64,000 nt of DNA from Parashewanella spongiae (GCF_004358345.1 NZ_CP037952.1:2356001-2420000); one strand, 5' to 3'; shown: positions 27,179 through 36,992, numbered from the stretch's first letter. Made by a program: numbers and translations. The notes: a model not told the origin generated them from the sequence alone.

Positions 27179-28615
27179 ATGAATGCTGATAAACACCTAA
27201 ATAGCTGGCAAGAACGTTTCGAACTAGCAGAATCTATGCAGCCTCTGCTAGGTAAGTTATATCGAAACCAAGGTGTAGAAGTTGAAGTTTATGGCAAGCC
27301 TCTTTTGAATGCCTCTACTATCGATATAATTAAAGCTCATCGGTTAGTTAAACATCACGTAGGCAATAAATTGCGTTTACGTGAGAGTTTCCCCTTTGTT
27401 GATGCATTAAGTAAGTTATCGGTTAAGCATTGTAAAGTTGATATCGGCAAATTAGCGGTTAATTATTGGCGTAATCATGGTGATGAAAGCAATGTAGAAG
27501 CATATATGGCGCTTGAGCTTGCTCAAGGTATTGAACATGCATCTGATATTGAACCAAAAGATGTCGTTTTATATGGTTTTGGTCGTATCGGTCGTTTATT
27601 GGCTCGACTGTTGATTGAAAAAACAGGTCGCAGTAATAAACTACGTTTGCGCGGTATTGTTTTACGTGGTGGTAAAAAAGGTGACCTAGAAAAACGTGCT
27701 AGTTTACTACGTCGTGACTCTGTACATGGTCCATTTAATGGTTCAATCGATGTCGATGAAGAGAATAATGCAATCATCGCCAATGGTACCTATATCCAAG
27801 TTATCTATGCCAATTCACCAAATGAAGTTGATTACACTCAATATGGCATCAACAATGCGCTTGTTGTTGATAATACAGGTATTTGGAAAGATGAAACTGG
27901 TTTAGGTCTACACCTTAAGTCAAAAGGTGCTGCAAAAGTGCTATTAACTGCTCCTGCGAAAGGGCAGATTAAGAATATTGTATTTGGTGTAAATGAAAAT
28001 GATATCACGTTAGAAGACAATATTGTTTCAGCAGCAAGTTGTACAACCAATGCAATTACTCCTGTCCTGAAAGCGTTGAATGACAAGTACGGGATTGAAA
28101 ACGGACATGTTGAGACCATTCACTCGTATACGAATGATCAAAACTTGATTGATAACTATCATTCTGCAGATCGCCGTGGACGTAGTGCACCACTTAATAT
28201 GGTTATTACTGAAACAGGTGCAGCCAAGGCAGTATCTAAAGCACTGCCAGAAATGGAAGGCAAGCTTACAGGTAATGCTATTCGAGTTCCTACGCCTAAT
28301 GTATCAATGGCAATTTTAAGCTTAAACTTGAATTCAGAAGCCAATAAAGAAGGTGTTAATGAATTTTTGCGTGAAACTGCTCTACATTCAGAATTACGTA
28401 GCCAAATCGACTTTACTGAATCGACAGAAATTGTATCAAGTGATTTAGTTGGTTCTCGTTATGCTGGCGTAGTTGATTCACAAGCTACTATTGCAAGCGG
28501 TAAGCGCGCCACATTATATGTATGGTATGACAATGAGTTTGGTTATAGCTGTCAGGTTGTTGGTGTTATGCAAAAAATGCTTGGCTTGAACACGCTATCT
28601 TTACCAAATGGCTAA
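27179..28615 (+). CDS. gapB: Long-form glyceraldehyde-3-phosphate dehydrogenase GapB
   Basis: 478 residues: a roughly 130-residue helical N-terminal extension not found in classical GAPDH, then a GAPDH core with VVLYGFGRIGRLLARLL, catalytic AASCTTNAITP (the second Cys of CTTNC is Ala), HSYTNDQNLIDNYH and C-terminal WYDNEFGYSCQVV. This length and arrangement is the GapB of Shewanella, Vibrio and relatives, thought to act in the gluconeogenic direction or with NADP. Its Rossmann loop continues VLRGGKKG, and lacks the acidic residue usual for NAD selectivity at the second strand as far as I can align it. A terminator follows at 28680. Confidence 0.88.
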   Translation: MNADKHLNSWQERFELAESMQPLLGKLYRNQGVEVEVYGKPLLNASTIDIIKAHRLVKHHVGNKLRLRESFPFVDALSKLSVKHCKVDIGKLAVNYWRNHGDESNVEAYMALELAQGIEHASDIEPKDVVLYGFGRIGRLLARLLIEKTGRSNKLRLRGIVLRGGKKGDLEKRASLLRRDSVHGPFNGSIDVDEENNAIIANGTYIQVIYANSPNEVDYTQYGINNALVVDNTGIWKDETGLGLHLKSKGAAKVLLTAPAKGQIKNIVFGVNENDITLEDNIVSAASCTTNAITPVLKALNDKYGIENGHVETIHSYTNDQNLIDNYHSADRRGRSAPLNMVITETGAAKAVSKALPEMEGKLTGNAIRVPTPNVSMAILSLNLNSEANKEGVNEFLRETALHSELRSQIDFTESTEIVSSDLVGSRYAGVVDSQATIASGKRATLYVWYDNEFGYSCQVVGVMQKMLGLNTLSLPNG

Positions 28616-28679
28616 TAATTCACCATTGGTTTTAGGTGTGAGACAGTAATTTAGTTTGCTGTAGTAATGAAAAATAATT

Positions 28680-28726
28680 AAAGCATCTTTGTTTTATATT
28701 TTGGTATAGAAGAAAGGTGCTTTTTT
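28680..28726 (+). terminator. Rho-independent terminator of gapB
   Basis: Stem AAAGCATCTTT/AAAGGTGCTTT (one G-T pair) with a 22-base loop, running into TTTTTT. Lies 65 bases past the gapB stop. Confidence 0.7.
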
Positions 28727-28821
28727 GTGGCTGAAAATAACGCACATTGCTGAATTAATAAGTGTTTTGGCGCATTATTATTCAAACAAACGCTTTTATT
28801 AATATTATTGCAAAATGATGT

Positions 28822-28849
28822 TTGACTCTGATTAATAAATCCGTAGAAT
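28822..28849 (+). promoter_or_regulatory. Sigma-70 promoter of the tRNA-Cys/tRNA-Leu unit
   Basis: TTGACT, a 16-base spacer, then TAGAAT, with a GC-containing discriminator (GCATCTCGC) downstream as is usual for stringently controlled stable-RNA promoters. It stands about 80 bases before the first tRNA. Confidence 0.65.
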
Positions 28850-28929
28850 GCATCTCGCAGTCAGGGGGTGGGACACATCAACTGATTAAGCAGTTTGGCG
28901 ATAAGGTACTGGGAAGTATTGGCTAAGCT

Positions 28930-29003
28930 GGCGCGATGGCAGAATGGCTATGCTGCGGATTGCAAATCCGTCGATCTCGGTTCGACTCCGGGTCGCGCCT
29001 CCA
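28930..29003 (+). tRNA. tRNA-Cys (GCA)
   Basis: 74 bases including an encoded CCA. Acceptor arms GGCGCGA and TCGCGCC pair perfectly, the anticodon loop ATTGCAAA gives GCA for cysteine codons UGC/UGU, and the T-arm has TTCGACTC. First gene of a two-tRNA transcript. Confidence 0.95.
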
Positions 29004-29067
29004 CTTCCTAATTAGGAAGTATGTAAGAATTTAGTTTTATTGTTTTGAACAGTAAAGCAAAGAGTTT

Positions 29068-29153
29068 GCCCGAGTGGTGGAATCGGTAGACACAAGGGAT
29101 TTAAAATCCCTCGCTTAATAGGCGTGCCAGTTCAAGTCTGGCCTCGGGTACCA
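29068..29153 (+). tRNA. tRNA-Leu (UAA)
   Basis: 86 bases including an encoded CCA. It is class II with a long variable arm (CGCTTAATAGGCGT). Anticodon loop TTTAAAA gives UAA, reading UUA/UUG leucine codons. Acceptor arms GCCCGAG and CTCGGGT close with one G-T pair. It is 64 bases behind tRNA-Cys; the strong hairpin at 29174 ends the unit. Confidence 0.95.
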
Positions 29154-29173
29154 CATTGCTTTTCGAAGCAAGC

Positions 29174-29206
29174 AAAAAAGCCTCAACATATGTTGAGGCT
29201 TTTTTG
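29174..29206 (+). terminator. Strong Rho-independent terminator after tRNA-Leu
   Basis: Perfect stem AAAAAGCCTCAACA/TGTTGAGGCTTTTT with a minimal loop and a T-run. Symmetric, so it would also stop transcription from the right. Confidence 0.9.
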
Positions 29207-29335
29207 TATTCAAAAATTAATTTGTCTATAAATTTCAATTTCCATATCACAAAGCAACCCCTTTTAAAGACCAATAATCAATTTTGAGATATTATCGATA
29301 ACGTTGATCTTAAAAATTGTCGCTAAGGGATTAAA

Positions 29336-29887
29336 ATGTACGCAAGTTCAGCTAAATTGTTTCTCCTCTTTCTAATCAGCTTATATGCTCATTCTGCTTA
29401 TGCAGGTAGTGAAGTATTATCTTCTGGTCCAGTATTCAAAAAGTTCGGAAAAATCGCTGCCGTAGATACCTCTTTTAACATACCTAAGGATATGAAGTTC
29501 AAAGTTGCTTTCGACATGAGTAAAGCTGCGGAAGTTGGTGAACCTAATCGAAACCTCAATACATTAGGGCGTTTTATTAATATGCACGTTGCATCTGGGG
29601 TAGAGCTAGAAAACATAACGTTAGCAATGGTAGTTCATGGCAAGGCGGTAGCTGACTTAGCGAATGATGATTTCTATGGAAAACGAAATGATGGTGCAAA
29701 TAATAGTAATAAAAGCATGGTTGCCTCATTAACAAAGCAAGGTGTCAAAATTATTATTTGCGGTCAAAGTGCAGCTTATTATGATTTAAAGCAATCTGAC
29801 TTACTTCCTAATGTAGACATGGCGCTTTCGGCAATGACGGCTCATGCAATACTTGTACAACAAGGCTTTTCATTAAATCCGTTTTAG
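29336..29887 (+). CDS. Exported DsrE-family protein
   Basis: 183 residues with a Sec signal peptide (LFLLFLISLYAHSAYA, cleavage likely before GSEV). The mature part follows the DsrE fold as in the periplasmic DsrE-like proteins of gammaproteobacteria: KVAFDMSKAAEV, LGRFINMHVASGVELENITLAMVVHGKA, and the terminal IIICGQSAAYYDL with the single conserved Cys that corresponds to the sulfur-accepting Cys of DsrE/TusD. The likely task is sulfur or redox handling in the periplasm; the partner is unknown. AGGGA precedes the ATG. It is 18 bases upstream of the dehydratase gene, probably cotranscribed. Confidence 0.75.
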   Translation: MYASSAKLFLLFLISLYAHSAYAGSEVLSSGPVFKKFGKIAAVDTSFNIPKDMKFKVAFDMSKAAEVGEPNRNLNTLGRFINMHVASGVELENITLAMVVHGKAVADLANDDFYGKRNDGANNSNKSMVASLTKQGVKIIICGQSAAYYDLKQSDLLPNVDMALSAMTAHAILVQQGFSLNPF

Positions 29888-29905
29888 TACTTGGAATAAT
29901 TAGTA

Positions 29906-30829
29906 ATGAAACTTCATATCAATACACCACTTATAGAATCCTTATCTGTGGGAAAAGGGTTGAATGGCAAGGTTTGGTTAAAGTTAGAGAACTGTCAGCC
30001 ATGCGGGTCTTTTAAAGCAAGGGGAGTAGGTTACGCTTGTCATCAACACGTTATAAATGGCGCTAAGAAACTTGTTACCTCATCAGGTGGCAATGCAGGC
30101 TTAGCGGTTGCTTATGCTGGTAGAGTGCTTAATATTCCTGTGACAGTGGTTGTGCCGACAACAACAAAAATATCTGCAATAAACCTTATAAAAGAGCAGG
30201 GCGCAGAGGTCGTTATAAAAGGTGATGCGTGGGATGAAGCTCATCAATATGGGTTACAACTTACCGAAAAAGACGGGGGGTACATACATCCATTCGATGA
30301 TCCTTTGTTATGGGAAGGTCACTCAACGTTGATTGATGAAGTTATCGAAACAGGCATTAAGCCTGACGCTGTTGTTCTGTCAGTAGGCGGTGGTGGATTG
30401 TTGTCTGGAATAGTCAAAGGACTTCGTAAGAATAAGTTATTTGATGTCCCAGTTATAGCTGTTGAAACAGATGGTGCTTCGTCTTTAGCTGCTTCTATGA
30501 ACGCAGGTAAATTGGTTAGTGTCAGTCAAATTATGAGTGTGGCCAGTTCTCTAGGCGCAAAAAAGGTATCTCAGCATGCGTTCGAGCTAACAAACACACA
30601 TCCGATCTATAGCCATATTGTAACGGATAAACAAGCTATTAAAGCATGTTCACAATTTTTAAATGAACATCGTTATTTAGTAGAGCCAGCTTGTGGCGCG
30701 AGCTTAGCCGCAGTTTACGATTCTCGGGTTATTTTAAAAGAGAAATCGAATATTTTGATTGTTGTGTGCGGCGGAGTAGGTATCAATACTGAGCAATTGA
30801 AAGAATGGAGTCGTTCTTTGGGTGTATAA
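29906..30829 (+). CDS. PLP-dependent L-serine/L-threonine dehydratase
   Basis: Fold-type II PLP enzyme of 307 residues, close to the eukaryotic-type serine dehydratases, which deaminate serine or threonine to pyruvate or 2-oxobutyrate. Schiff-base lysine in GSFKARG near residue 39, substrate loop TSSGGNAGLAVAYA, phosphate-binding VGGGGLLSGIVKGL, and the C-terminal ACGASLAAVYDS. It has no ACT domain, so it is not the isoleucine-controlled IlvA. It follows the DsrE-like gene by 18 bases. Serine versus threonine preference cannot be read from sequence. Confidence 0.85.
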   Translation: MKLHINTPLIESLSVGKGLNGKVWLKLENCQPCGSFKARGVGYACHQHVINGAKKLVTSSGGNAGLAVAYAGRVLNIPVTVVVPTTTKISAINLIKEQGAEVVIKGDAWDEAHQYGLQLTEKDGGYIHPFDDPLLWEGHSTLIDEVIETGIKPDAVVLSVGGGGLLSGIVKGLRKNKLFDVPVIAVETDGASSLAASMNAGKLVSVSQIMSVASSLGAKKVSQHAFELTNTHPIYSHIVTDKQAIKACSQFLNEHRYLVEPACGASLAAVYDSRVILKEKSNILIVVCGGVGINTEQLKEWSRSLGV

Positions 30830-30845
30830 ACGTTCAGTGGAAAAG

Positions 30846-30870
30846 TGGTGCCGCTTTGCGCGACACCATA
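30846..30870. terminator. Imperfect hairpin between convergent genes
   Basis: GTGGTGCCGC and GCGCGACACCAT pair around a TTT loop with one bulge, in the 50-base gap between the dehydratase and the ABC permease gene. A likely shared terminator. Confidence 0.4.
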
Positions 30871-30879
30871 TATTCGATT

Positions 30880-32121
30880 TTATTCGTATCTTAGGGCATC
30901 GATCGGATTTAATCGTGCCGCTTTAATTGCAGGTGCTAATCCAAAGATAATACCAATTGCAGATGTGAAACCGAATGAAAGCATAACGGCCCAGCCAGGA
31001 ATATGGGCGTCTGGCATATTAGGGGCAATAACCGAAATAAACGATGACAAACCATAACCGATGGCTAGACCTATCATTCCTCCAAAGAGGGATAAAACAA
31101 CGGCCTCAACTAAAAATTGAAGCATGATAAATCCTGGAGTGGCACCCAGTGCTTTTAGAGTACCAATTACTCTTGTTCGCTCTGTTACTGAAACCAACAT
31201 GATGTTCATCACACCAATTCCCCCAACCACGAGACTGATCCCAACGATACCGGCTGTAATTGCAGTTGCACTGTTGGTGAATTTATCAAAGTTTTCTCGT
31301 GCTTTTTCAGCCGTTTCAAATTCAAAATCGTCACCTGATTCAGCAGAGAGCTTATGCTTTTGACGTAATATACGAGTCATTATTGCTTTGGTTTGTTCCA
31401 CATCAGCATCAGGCTTGAGTCGATAGGATATTTCAAGATAGTTACTTCGACTATCTCCACCTTCCAAAATATTCATGGTGCTGATAGGAATGTTAATATA
31501 ATCATCTTGATCGAAACCAAAAAGACTTCCCTGAGCTTCAGCTACGCCAATGATATGAAACCATTCTCCGCCAAGTTTAATGTATTCCCCAACAGGGTTT
31601 TCGGGTAAGTGAAGCTTTTCAATAATGCTTGGGCCAATGAATGCTACGCGTCGTCGTTTATCATCATCGATTTTACGGATAAATCGCCCTTTCTCTGGGT
31701 ATGTTTTATAAACTTTTTGGTATTCTTCTTGAGTACCCATAATTCGGGAACTATGAGTGTAACTGCGATACTCTGCACCGCCAGAAAAACGTCTAGAAAC
31801 CATAATGGCAGTCATGGTTTCTGCTTGATCAATTTTGTTCTTTAAAAGGAGAAAATCACTGTAAGTTAAGCGTCCTCTCTTTCCGACCATCTCTTGCTGA
31901 ATGCTTGTGTAGGGTTTAATCGTGGTAACATCAGGAGATAAATCTGAAAATTGATCGTTGATTTGCTTAGTAAAACCTTGCATAACAGCGACAACCGTGA
32001 TGACTGCTGCAACACCAATAATAATACCTAAACACGTTAGTGCAGAACGCATAGCATTGACTTTAATTGCCGTTAAGGCTGCTTTTGTTCCTTCCATAAC
32101 AGCGATGGCTGATTTAAACAT
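30880..32121 (-). CDS. MacB/FtsX-type ABC exporter permease
   Basis: 413 residues. One N-terminal membrane helix (CLGIIIGVAAVITVVAVM) is followed by a large periplasmic domain (about 45-280) and three C-terminal helices (FtsX domain, with VVGGIGVMNIMLVSVTERTRVIGTLKALGA). This is the mechanotransmission permease of MacAB-type pumps, here without a fused ATPase. It overlaps the ATPase gene by eight bases and is the last gene of a four-gene minus-strand operon. The substrate (antibiotic, lipopeptide or toxin) cannot be told; naming it a macrolide exporter would be over-reading. Confidence 0.88.
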   Translation of the reverse strand: MFKSAIAVMEGTKAALTAIKVNAMRSALTCLGIIIGVAAVITVVAVMQGFTKQINDQFSDLSPDVTTIKPYTSIQQEMVGKRGRLTYSDFLLLKNKIDQAETMTAIMVSRRFSGGAEYRSYTHSSRIMGTQEEYQKVYKTYPEKGRFIRKIDDDKRRRVAFIGPSIIEKLHLPENPVGEYIKLGGEWFHIIGVAEAQGSLFGFDQDDYINIPISTMNILEGGDSRSNYLEISYRLKPDADVEQTKAIMTRILRQKHKLSAESGDDFEFETAEKARENFDKFTNSATAITAGIVGISLVVGGIGVMNIMLVSVTERTRVIGTLKALGATPGFIMLQFLVEAVVLSLFGGMIGLAIGYGLSSFISVIAPNMPDAHIPGWAVMLSFGFTSAIGIIFGLAPAIKAARLNPIDALRYE

Positions 32122-32812
32122 GAAGCACCTCCTTGCGACTATCGTTTACTACCTTTCCATCAACAAGTCGAATGACACGCTGGCAGTGATCGGCTATTTC
32201 TTGTTCGTGAGTGACCAAAATAATGGTATGGCCTTCGTCGTGTAATTGATCGAATAGCGCCATAATATCTTTTGTAGTTTTGCTATCGAGGTTACCCGTT
32301 GGTTCATCACCTAATAAAATATGCGGTTTTGTGACCAATGCACGTGCGATAGCAACGCGTTGCCTTTGCCCGCCAGAGAGCTGGCTAGATAAATGGTTTA
32401 CTTTGTCTTCTAACCCCACGCGTTTTAAAGATTCAAGTGCCATAGCTTTGCGTTTACTTGCTGTAATAAAACGATAAACAAGAGGCTGCATCACATTTTC
32501 ATGTGCAGTTACTCTAGGCAGTAAATTGAAACTTTGAAAAATAAAACCGACGCTTTTATTTCGCTGCTGAGCCAGTTCAGTTTCAGTCATATCTTTTACT
32601 AAACTGTTTTTTAAATAATATTCGCCAGATGTTGGGCTGTCTAAACAGCCGAGCAAATTCATGAGGGTCGATTTTCCTGAGCCTGAAGGGCCAATAATCG
32701 CAACATACTCATTTTCTTCAATTTCAATATTGACATCATCGAGCGCTTTAAAAACTTGAGAGCCCATTTGGTAGTGCTTATTGATATTTTTAAGCTTGAT
32801 AACGGCACTCAT
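32114..32812 (-). CDS. ABC transporter ATP-binding protein (MacB/LolD type)
   Basis: 232 residues with Walker [12 protein letters not shown]-loop [12 protein letters not shown], signature [15 protein letters not shown], Walker [14 protein letters not shown] and switch His in LVTHE. It powers the permease encoded downstream. The start codon overlaps the adaptor stop (TAATG) and the end overlaps the permease start, so the three are tightly coupled. Confidence 0.93.
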   Translation of the reverse strand: MSAVIKLKNINKHYQMGSQVFKALDDVNIEIEENEYVAIIGPSGSGKSTLMNLLGCLDSPTSGEYYLKNSLVKDMTETELAQQRNKSVGFIFQSFNLLPRVTAHENVMQPLVYRFITASKRKAMALESLKRVGLEDKVNHLSSQLSGGQRQRVAIARALVTKPHILLGDEPTGNLDSKTTKDIMALFDQLHDEGHTIILVTHEQEIADHCQRVIRLVDGKVVNDSRKEVLHV

Positions 32813-33987
32813 TACGCATTTTCCTCAGTGCTGTCATCATTGTCAGTTTTTATCTCAATAATGTCACCATCTTTAAGCTTACTTACTGGGCGAGCAGGTC
32901 CAGTAATAATTTTGTCTTTTTCAGTCAAGCCACTCTTTATTGATTGCTCAATATCAGAAGATATACCCACTTTTACATTTTGTTTTTTGATCGAGTTATC
33001 AGATGAAACAACCCATACATAGTATTTATTATCATCTTGGTGAACTGCTTCAATAGGCAGCTTTAGAGCTTCATCAGAGATGAATGAGGCAATTTCTGCA
33101 CGACTACTCATACCTGCATAGAGTGGGCGGTCAGTTTTATCTAGGAGTACTTTAACTTTAAAAGATAACCCATTCGAGCCAGCTTGATTCTTAGCTGAGG
33201 TACCAATATTAATGACTTTTCCTGTAAATGGCTCATCTGGGTAAGCGGCTGCAAAAATATCAGCTTTCTGGCCAAGCTTTATACTGGATATGTCCGTTTC
33301 ATCTACTCTTAGCTCAGCAAGAATGGCACTTGGGTCGGCAATTAACATTAAATTTGAGCCGATGATATTTGTCGTACCAGCAATAACTGTTTCACCAGCT
33401 TTAATATCAACTGAGGCAAGCAACCCTGTCATTGGAGAGCGGAAAACACTTTTATTCAATCTATCTTTAGCAATTGATAAAGAAGCTTTTGCTTGATCTA
33501 GTTGTGCGCGTTTGGCTTCAATATTAATTGTGGCTAATTCAAGTTGGTTGGTTAGGTCGTCATAAGTTTCAGCGTCTGATAAACCAACTTTGAACATTTT
33601 TTCTTGTCGCTTGAGTTTTCTTTCGATGTTTTTTAAGCCCACTATTGCACTTTTAATGTCTATTTCACTGGCTTTAACTACGGCTTCTGACCGTTCAACA
33701 TCAGCCTCAAATGCTTTCGTGTCCAAACGCATTAGCACATCACCTTTGGCGACATTTTGGCCTTCTTCAACTAATACTTCAGCCACTCGTCCTGTCACTT
33801 CTGAACGCATTTGAACTTGAGTATTAAAAACTAAATTGCCAGAGGCTAAGATGGAATCGGCTATTTGACCTTTTGTCGGATGAGTGACTTCTACTTTAAT
33901 GGATTCTTTAGAGCCGGTAATTTGTTTGCTAGCCAGTATCCCAATAAAAGCGACTATAGCTAATATAATAATGATGTTTTTTTTCAT
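32812..33987 (-). CDS. Periplasmic adaptor (membrane fusion) protein, MacA-like
   Basis: 391 residues. N-terminal anchor MKKNIIIILAIVAFIGIL, then a biotinyl-lipoyl half (EVTGRVAEVLVEEGQNVAKGDVLMRLD), a coiled-coil hairpin (about 95-180), the second lipoyl half (RSPMTGLLASVDIKAGETV), a beta-barrel domain, and a membrane-proximal domain. It would bridge the ABC permease to an outer-membrane channel; no TolC homologue lies nearby. The C-terminus is acidic (KTDNDDSTEENA). Confidence 0.9.
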   Translation of the reverse strand: MKKNIIIILAIVAFIGILASKQITGSKESIKVEVTHPTKGQIADSILASGNLVFNTQVQMRSEVTGRVAEVLVEEGQNVAKGDVLMRLDTKAFEADVERSEAVVKASEIDIKSAIVGLKNIERKLKRQEKMFKVGLSDAETYDDLTNQLELATINIEAKRAQLDQAKASLSIAKDRLNKSVFRSPMTGLLASVDIKAGETVIAGTTNIIGSNLMLIADPSAILAELRVDETDISSIKLGQKADIFAAAYPDEPFTGKVINIGTSAKNQAGSNGLSFKVKVLLDKTDRPLYAGMSSRAEIASFISDEALKLPIEAVHQDDNKYYVWVVSSDNSIKKQNVKVGISSDIEQSIKSGLTEKDKIITGPARPVSKLKDGDIIEIKTDNDDSTEENA

Positions 33988-34060
33988 GATTAACTCTTAA
34001 TAAAACGGTTGTTTAGAACTTTAAACAACCGTTAAGTGGAAATGTTATGAATTAATAAAC

Positions 34061-34771
34061 TTATACAAGAGCGATGATGAGCCAAACACCGTAAACCAAT
34101 GCAAAAGGCAGCAGACTATAAAGTACAGCTTTATTGGTACTGAAGTTCGTCCAGCATTTAAGGCCGATTATAGTCAGTGCGATTGTCCAAATACTGAAAA
34201 TTCCAATACTTTCAGTAAGCGTAAACAGTGAGCTAGTAGGATCTAGGCCCAAAAGAAGTTGATTTAAAGAGGCGTAGTTGGGTAAATAAATTGAAAGTTG
34301 GTCAGTATTTGCCGTTACTATCAACACAATGACGCCAATGCTATTGATGACTGCAGGCATCATGGTCCAAATACTAAAACCATACCAATCACCATACTTT
34401 GCGTCAGAAGTAGGGTCAATTTTGCTAACCAACATAAAATAAAGAGCATATATCGCATTTATGATTGGAAGACCAACAATAATTCCTATGACGGTTGTCC
34501 ATACCATAGAATCTTGCATCATTAAGATGCCTTGCTTTGCAGTTTCATAATCTTTTGCAGATATGTCGGCATCTAAGGTTGCCAATTGCTGATCTGTAAG
34601 ATATTGAGGATCTATGCTCGAAAATAAAAGGTAGGACGCAGCTGCGCTAAATCCTGCTACAAGAATAAACGCTAACCAAGACCAGCCTTTTGCTTCTTTC
34701 AAACCATTAAAGGCTTTCGACGGAGAGAGGTAAATATCAGTAATCGCACCAAACACTGTATTAGATTTCAT
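34061..34771 (-). CDS. YIP1-family integral membrane protein
   Basis: 236 residues with about five membrane segments (WLAFILVAGFSAAASYLLF, MVWTTVIGIIVGLPIINAIYALYFML, SIWTIALTIIGLKCW, LPFALVYGVWLIIALV). N-terminal IYLSPSKAFNGLKEAKGW is the typical bacterial Yip1 opening. Function in bacteria is not established. It is the first gene of the exporter operon (73 bases before the adaptor), a pairing I recall from Shewanella-type genomes. Confidence 0.8.
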   Translation of the reverse strand: MKSNTVFGAITDIYLSPSKAFNGLKEAKGWSWLAFILVAGFSAAASYLLFSSIDPQYLTDQQLATLDADISAKDYETAKQGILMMQDSMVWTTVIGIIVGLPIINAIYALYFMLVSKIDPTSDAKYGDWYGFSIWTMMPAVINSIGVIVLIVTANTDQLSIYLPNYASLNQLLLGLDPTSSLFTLTESIGIFSIWTIALTIIGLKCWTNFSTNKAVLYSLLPFALVYGVWLIIALV

Positions 34772-35118
34772 GATTGAGTTCCTTTAATCATTAAGTTGGC
34801 GTAAATCTAACATTTATATGTTTTTTTATTAACATTTTTTTATCAGTAATTCTTGATTGAGTTAGAAACTAATCCACTCAAATAGCATCAAAGCGAGTTG
34901 TGATGACATTTTATGTCAATAGTGCAGGAGGAGACAATAAATGTAACTAAATATTTCCAAAAGTAATAATTGGTTGTAAGAGCGATACCAATGCTAATTA
35001 TTTAACCTGACCTTTGCGCAACGAAATAAATTACTGAAATTTGTGAATTCACTGTAACGACTATTTATAAACAGAAAAGCCAACGCTAAAACGGTGGCTT
35101 TCTATTGCTAATTGACGA
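34772..35118. other. Intergenic region, nothing specific seen
   Basis: 347 A+T-rich bases downstream of msrA and upstream of the exporter operon. It must hold the operon promoter; no repeat or convincing hairpin was identified. Confidence 0.4.
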
Positions 35119-35598
35119 TTAAAAGCTAATGTGACAACTTGGCAATCCATTTTTTTCAATGTAGTTTTGATGGAAATCTTCAGCTGCGAAAAACTCTTGA
35201 GCAACAAGTATCTCAGTAACAACGATCCTGTTACCCCATTTTCCACATTCAATGAGTTCAGCTTTTGATTGTTGAGCAAGCTCTTTTTGGTATTCAGAAT
35301 GAAAAAATACAACACTGCGGTACTGATGACCAATATCTTCACCTTGTTGGTTTAAGGTCGTAGGATTGTGGTTACTCCAAAATACGGCAAGTAAATCATT
35401 GTAAGAAACTACAGATTCATCATACTCAACTTGAACAACTTCAGCATGACCTGTTGTACCTGACTTTACTTCTTCGTAGCGGATGAGGGTCTCGTCTCCA
35501 CCCATATAACCACTTGTAGCACTAATGACACCATTTACTTGTCTAAAGAAATACTCAACGCCCCAAAAACATCCGGCACCGAAAGTTGCTAATGCCAT
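35119..35598 (-). CDS. msrA: Peptide-methionine (S)-S-oxide reductase MsrA
   Basis: Reduces the S epimer of methionine sulfoxide in cytoplasmic proteins. 159 residues, short form. Catalytic Cys10 in FGAGCFWGVEYFF; further landmarks SGYMGG, GHAEVVQVEYD, FWSNHNPTTLNQQGEDIGHQYRS and the C-terminal NGLPSCHISF, whose Cys is a candidate resolving residue. Together with msrPQ at 21969 this window covers both cytoplasmic and periplasmic methionine repair, though the genes are 12 kb apart. Appears monocistronic. Confidence 0.93.
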   Translation of the reverse strand: MALATFGAGCFWGVEYFFRQVNGVISATSGYMGGDETLIRYEEVKSGTTGHAEVVQVEYDESVVSYNDLLAVFWSNHNPTTLNQQGEDIGHQYRSVVFFHSEYQKELAQQSKAELIECGKWGNRIVVTEILVAQEFFAAEDFHQNYIEKNGLPSCHISF

Positions 35599-35864
35599 AA
35601 CTACCTCTACTAAAAAAATACGCCCAACCGTCTAGATGGCTATATTGCTAAACAGCTAAATCAATTGCAAGTAATTTTTATAAAGAATTTTGCTTTTGGG
35701 GTTTTTATATACAAAAGAGAGGGAACATAATTTTAGAGCTATATGTGTTAATATGTTGGCCATAAAATAGTTGGGATCTTGATCACATATTACGAGTCAT
35801 ACACAACCTAGTAATGTCTATCTACATTAAGAAGCCCTAAACCAATAATCATAAGGAGCCGAAC

Positions 35865-36899
35865 GTGCTACAAACGTTAATGGAATCCAAAGACTTTCTT
35901 GCTTTCACTCTAGACAACCCAAACAATATTTCAGAAGCTTTCTCTTTTGCTATTTCAGATCACACTAATGTACATGTGTGGGATACTGGCGTTATTGTTT
36001 TTGAACCTAAAATCGACCTAGGGAAAGACGTTGTTTTATCATCGGCGGTTCATGGCAATGAAACTGCGCCAATTGAAATTTGTAATCGTTTGATTAAAGA
36101 ATTATTGGATGAAAAAATTGTAGCAAAGCAACGTACGATGTTTTTAATTGGCAACCCTGCAGCCATTCATAACGGTACTCGGTTTGTTGAAGAAAACATG
36201 AATCGATTATTCAACGGCGCCCATTCAAAAGGGCAAGGGTTAATAAATAAGGAGCGTATTAGAGCTAAAAATCTCGAGCAATATGTCGATCGTTTTTATA
36301 CTTCTCAAACAGATGGTCGTCATCGTATCCATCATGACTTGCATACAGCAATCAGAGCTTCAAAACATGAAAAATTTGCGATCTACCCTTACAGGCCGGG
36401 TAGAGCATATAGTGCAGAGCAGATGATGTTTTTAGGTGCTTGTGGTGTGGATACTATTTTGTTTCACCATGAACCCACAACGACGTTCAGTTATTTTTCA
36501 TCCGAAAACTATCAGGCTGATGCATTTACGGTTGAGTTAGGCAAAGTCAGACCATTTGGTCAAAATGATATGACTCGTTTTATTGCGACACATGAAATGC
36601 TGTCTCGCCTAATATCAGCAAAACCTTTAGAACTCGATTCTTTCTCAGAAGAAAAATTAAATCTGTATCAAGTTTGCCGTGTAATCAATAAAAGCTATGA
36701 AGATTTTGAATTTACATTCGCGAATGACGTTGAGAATTTTCGATCTTTTCCGAAAGGTTTTGTTCTAGCAAAAGAAGGCGGTTCAGAAATAAAAGTGGAA
36801 CACGAACAAGAGGCAATAGTGTTCCCTATCAGCAATATTCCTGTAGGCCAACGAGCGGTGCTTACTCTTATACCAGCAGTTAATATTAATGTTCAGTAA
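35865..36899 (+). CDS. astE: Succinylglutamate desuccinylase AstE
   Basis: Zinc hydrolase that ends the arginine succinyltransferase route, cleaving N-succinylglutamate to glutamate and succinate. 344 residues from GTG, with AAGGAG six bases upstream. Zinc ligands are visible in [10 protein letters not shown] (His and Glu) and HHDLHTAIR (second His); [13 protein letters not shown] and [13 protein letters not shown], with the catalytic Glu, complete the pattern. The other ast genes are not in this window, so astE is split from its pathway partners, as I recall it being in Shewanella. Confidence 0.92.
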   Translation: MLQTLMESKDFLAFTLDNPNNISEAFSFAISDHTNVHVWDTGVIVFEPKIDLGKDVVLSSAVHGNETAPIEICNRLIKELLDEKIVAKQRTMFLIGNPAAIHNGTRFVEENMNRLFNGAHSKGQGLINKERIRAKNLEQYVDRFYTSQTDGRHRIHHDLHTAIRASKHEKFAIYPYRPGRAYSAEQMMFLGACGVDTILFHHEPTTTFSYFSSENYQADAFTVELGKVRPFGQNDMTRFIATHEMLSRLISAKPLELDSFSEEKLNLYQVCRVINKSYEDFEFTFANDVENFRSFPKGFVLAKEGGSEIKVEHEQEAIVFPISNIPVGQRAVLTLIPAVNINVQ

Positions 36900-36914
36900 T
36901 TGTTTATCGGTACG

Positions 36915-36946
36915 GCTGCACTGTAAAGTAAACAATACATTGCAGC
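36915..36946 (+). terminator. Hairpin after astE
   Basis: GCTGCACTGT and ACATTGCAGC pair with one mismatch around a 12-base loop, 16 bases past the stop. No T-run, so low confidence as a terminator. Confidence 0.3.
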
Positions 36947-36992
36947 TAAGTACTACTTTATATGTGACATTGGCGAAAAGTTGCTAGCTTAT

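Larger units (their letters stand above)
28616..28929. other. Intergenic region: gapB terminator, then tRNA promoter and leader
   Basis: It holds the terminator at 28680-28726 and the promoter at 28822-28849, both listed separately. The roughly 80 bases between the promoter and tRNA-Cys are presumably removed as 5' leader; I see no further tRNA in them. Confidence 0.5.

Noticed and set aside
28850-28929. A third tRNA between the promoter and tRNA-Cys
   Set aside because: No acceptor pairing, T-loop or anticodon arm could be found in these 80 bases.
30880-33987. Macrolide resistance pump MacAB
   Set aside because: The permease lacks the fused ATPase of MacB; the family exports many substrates, so a resistance label is unsupported.
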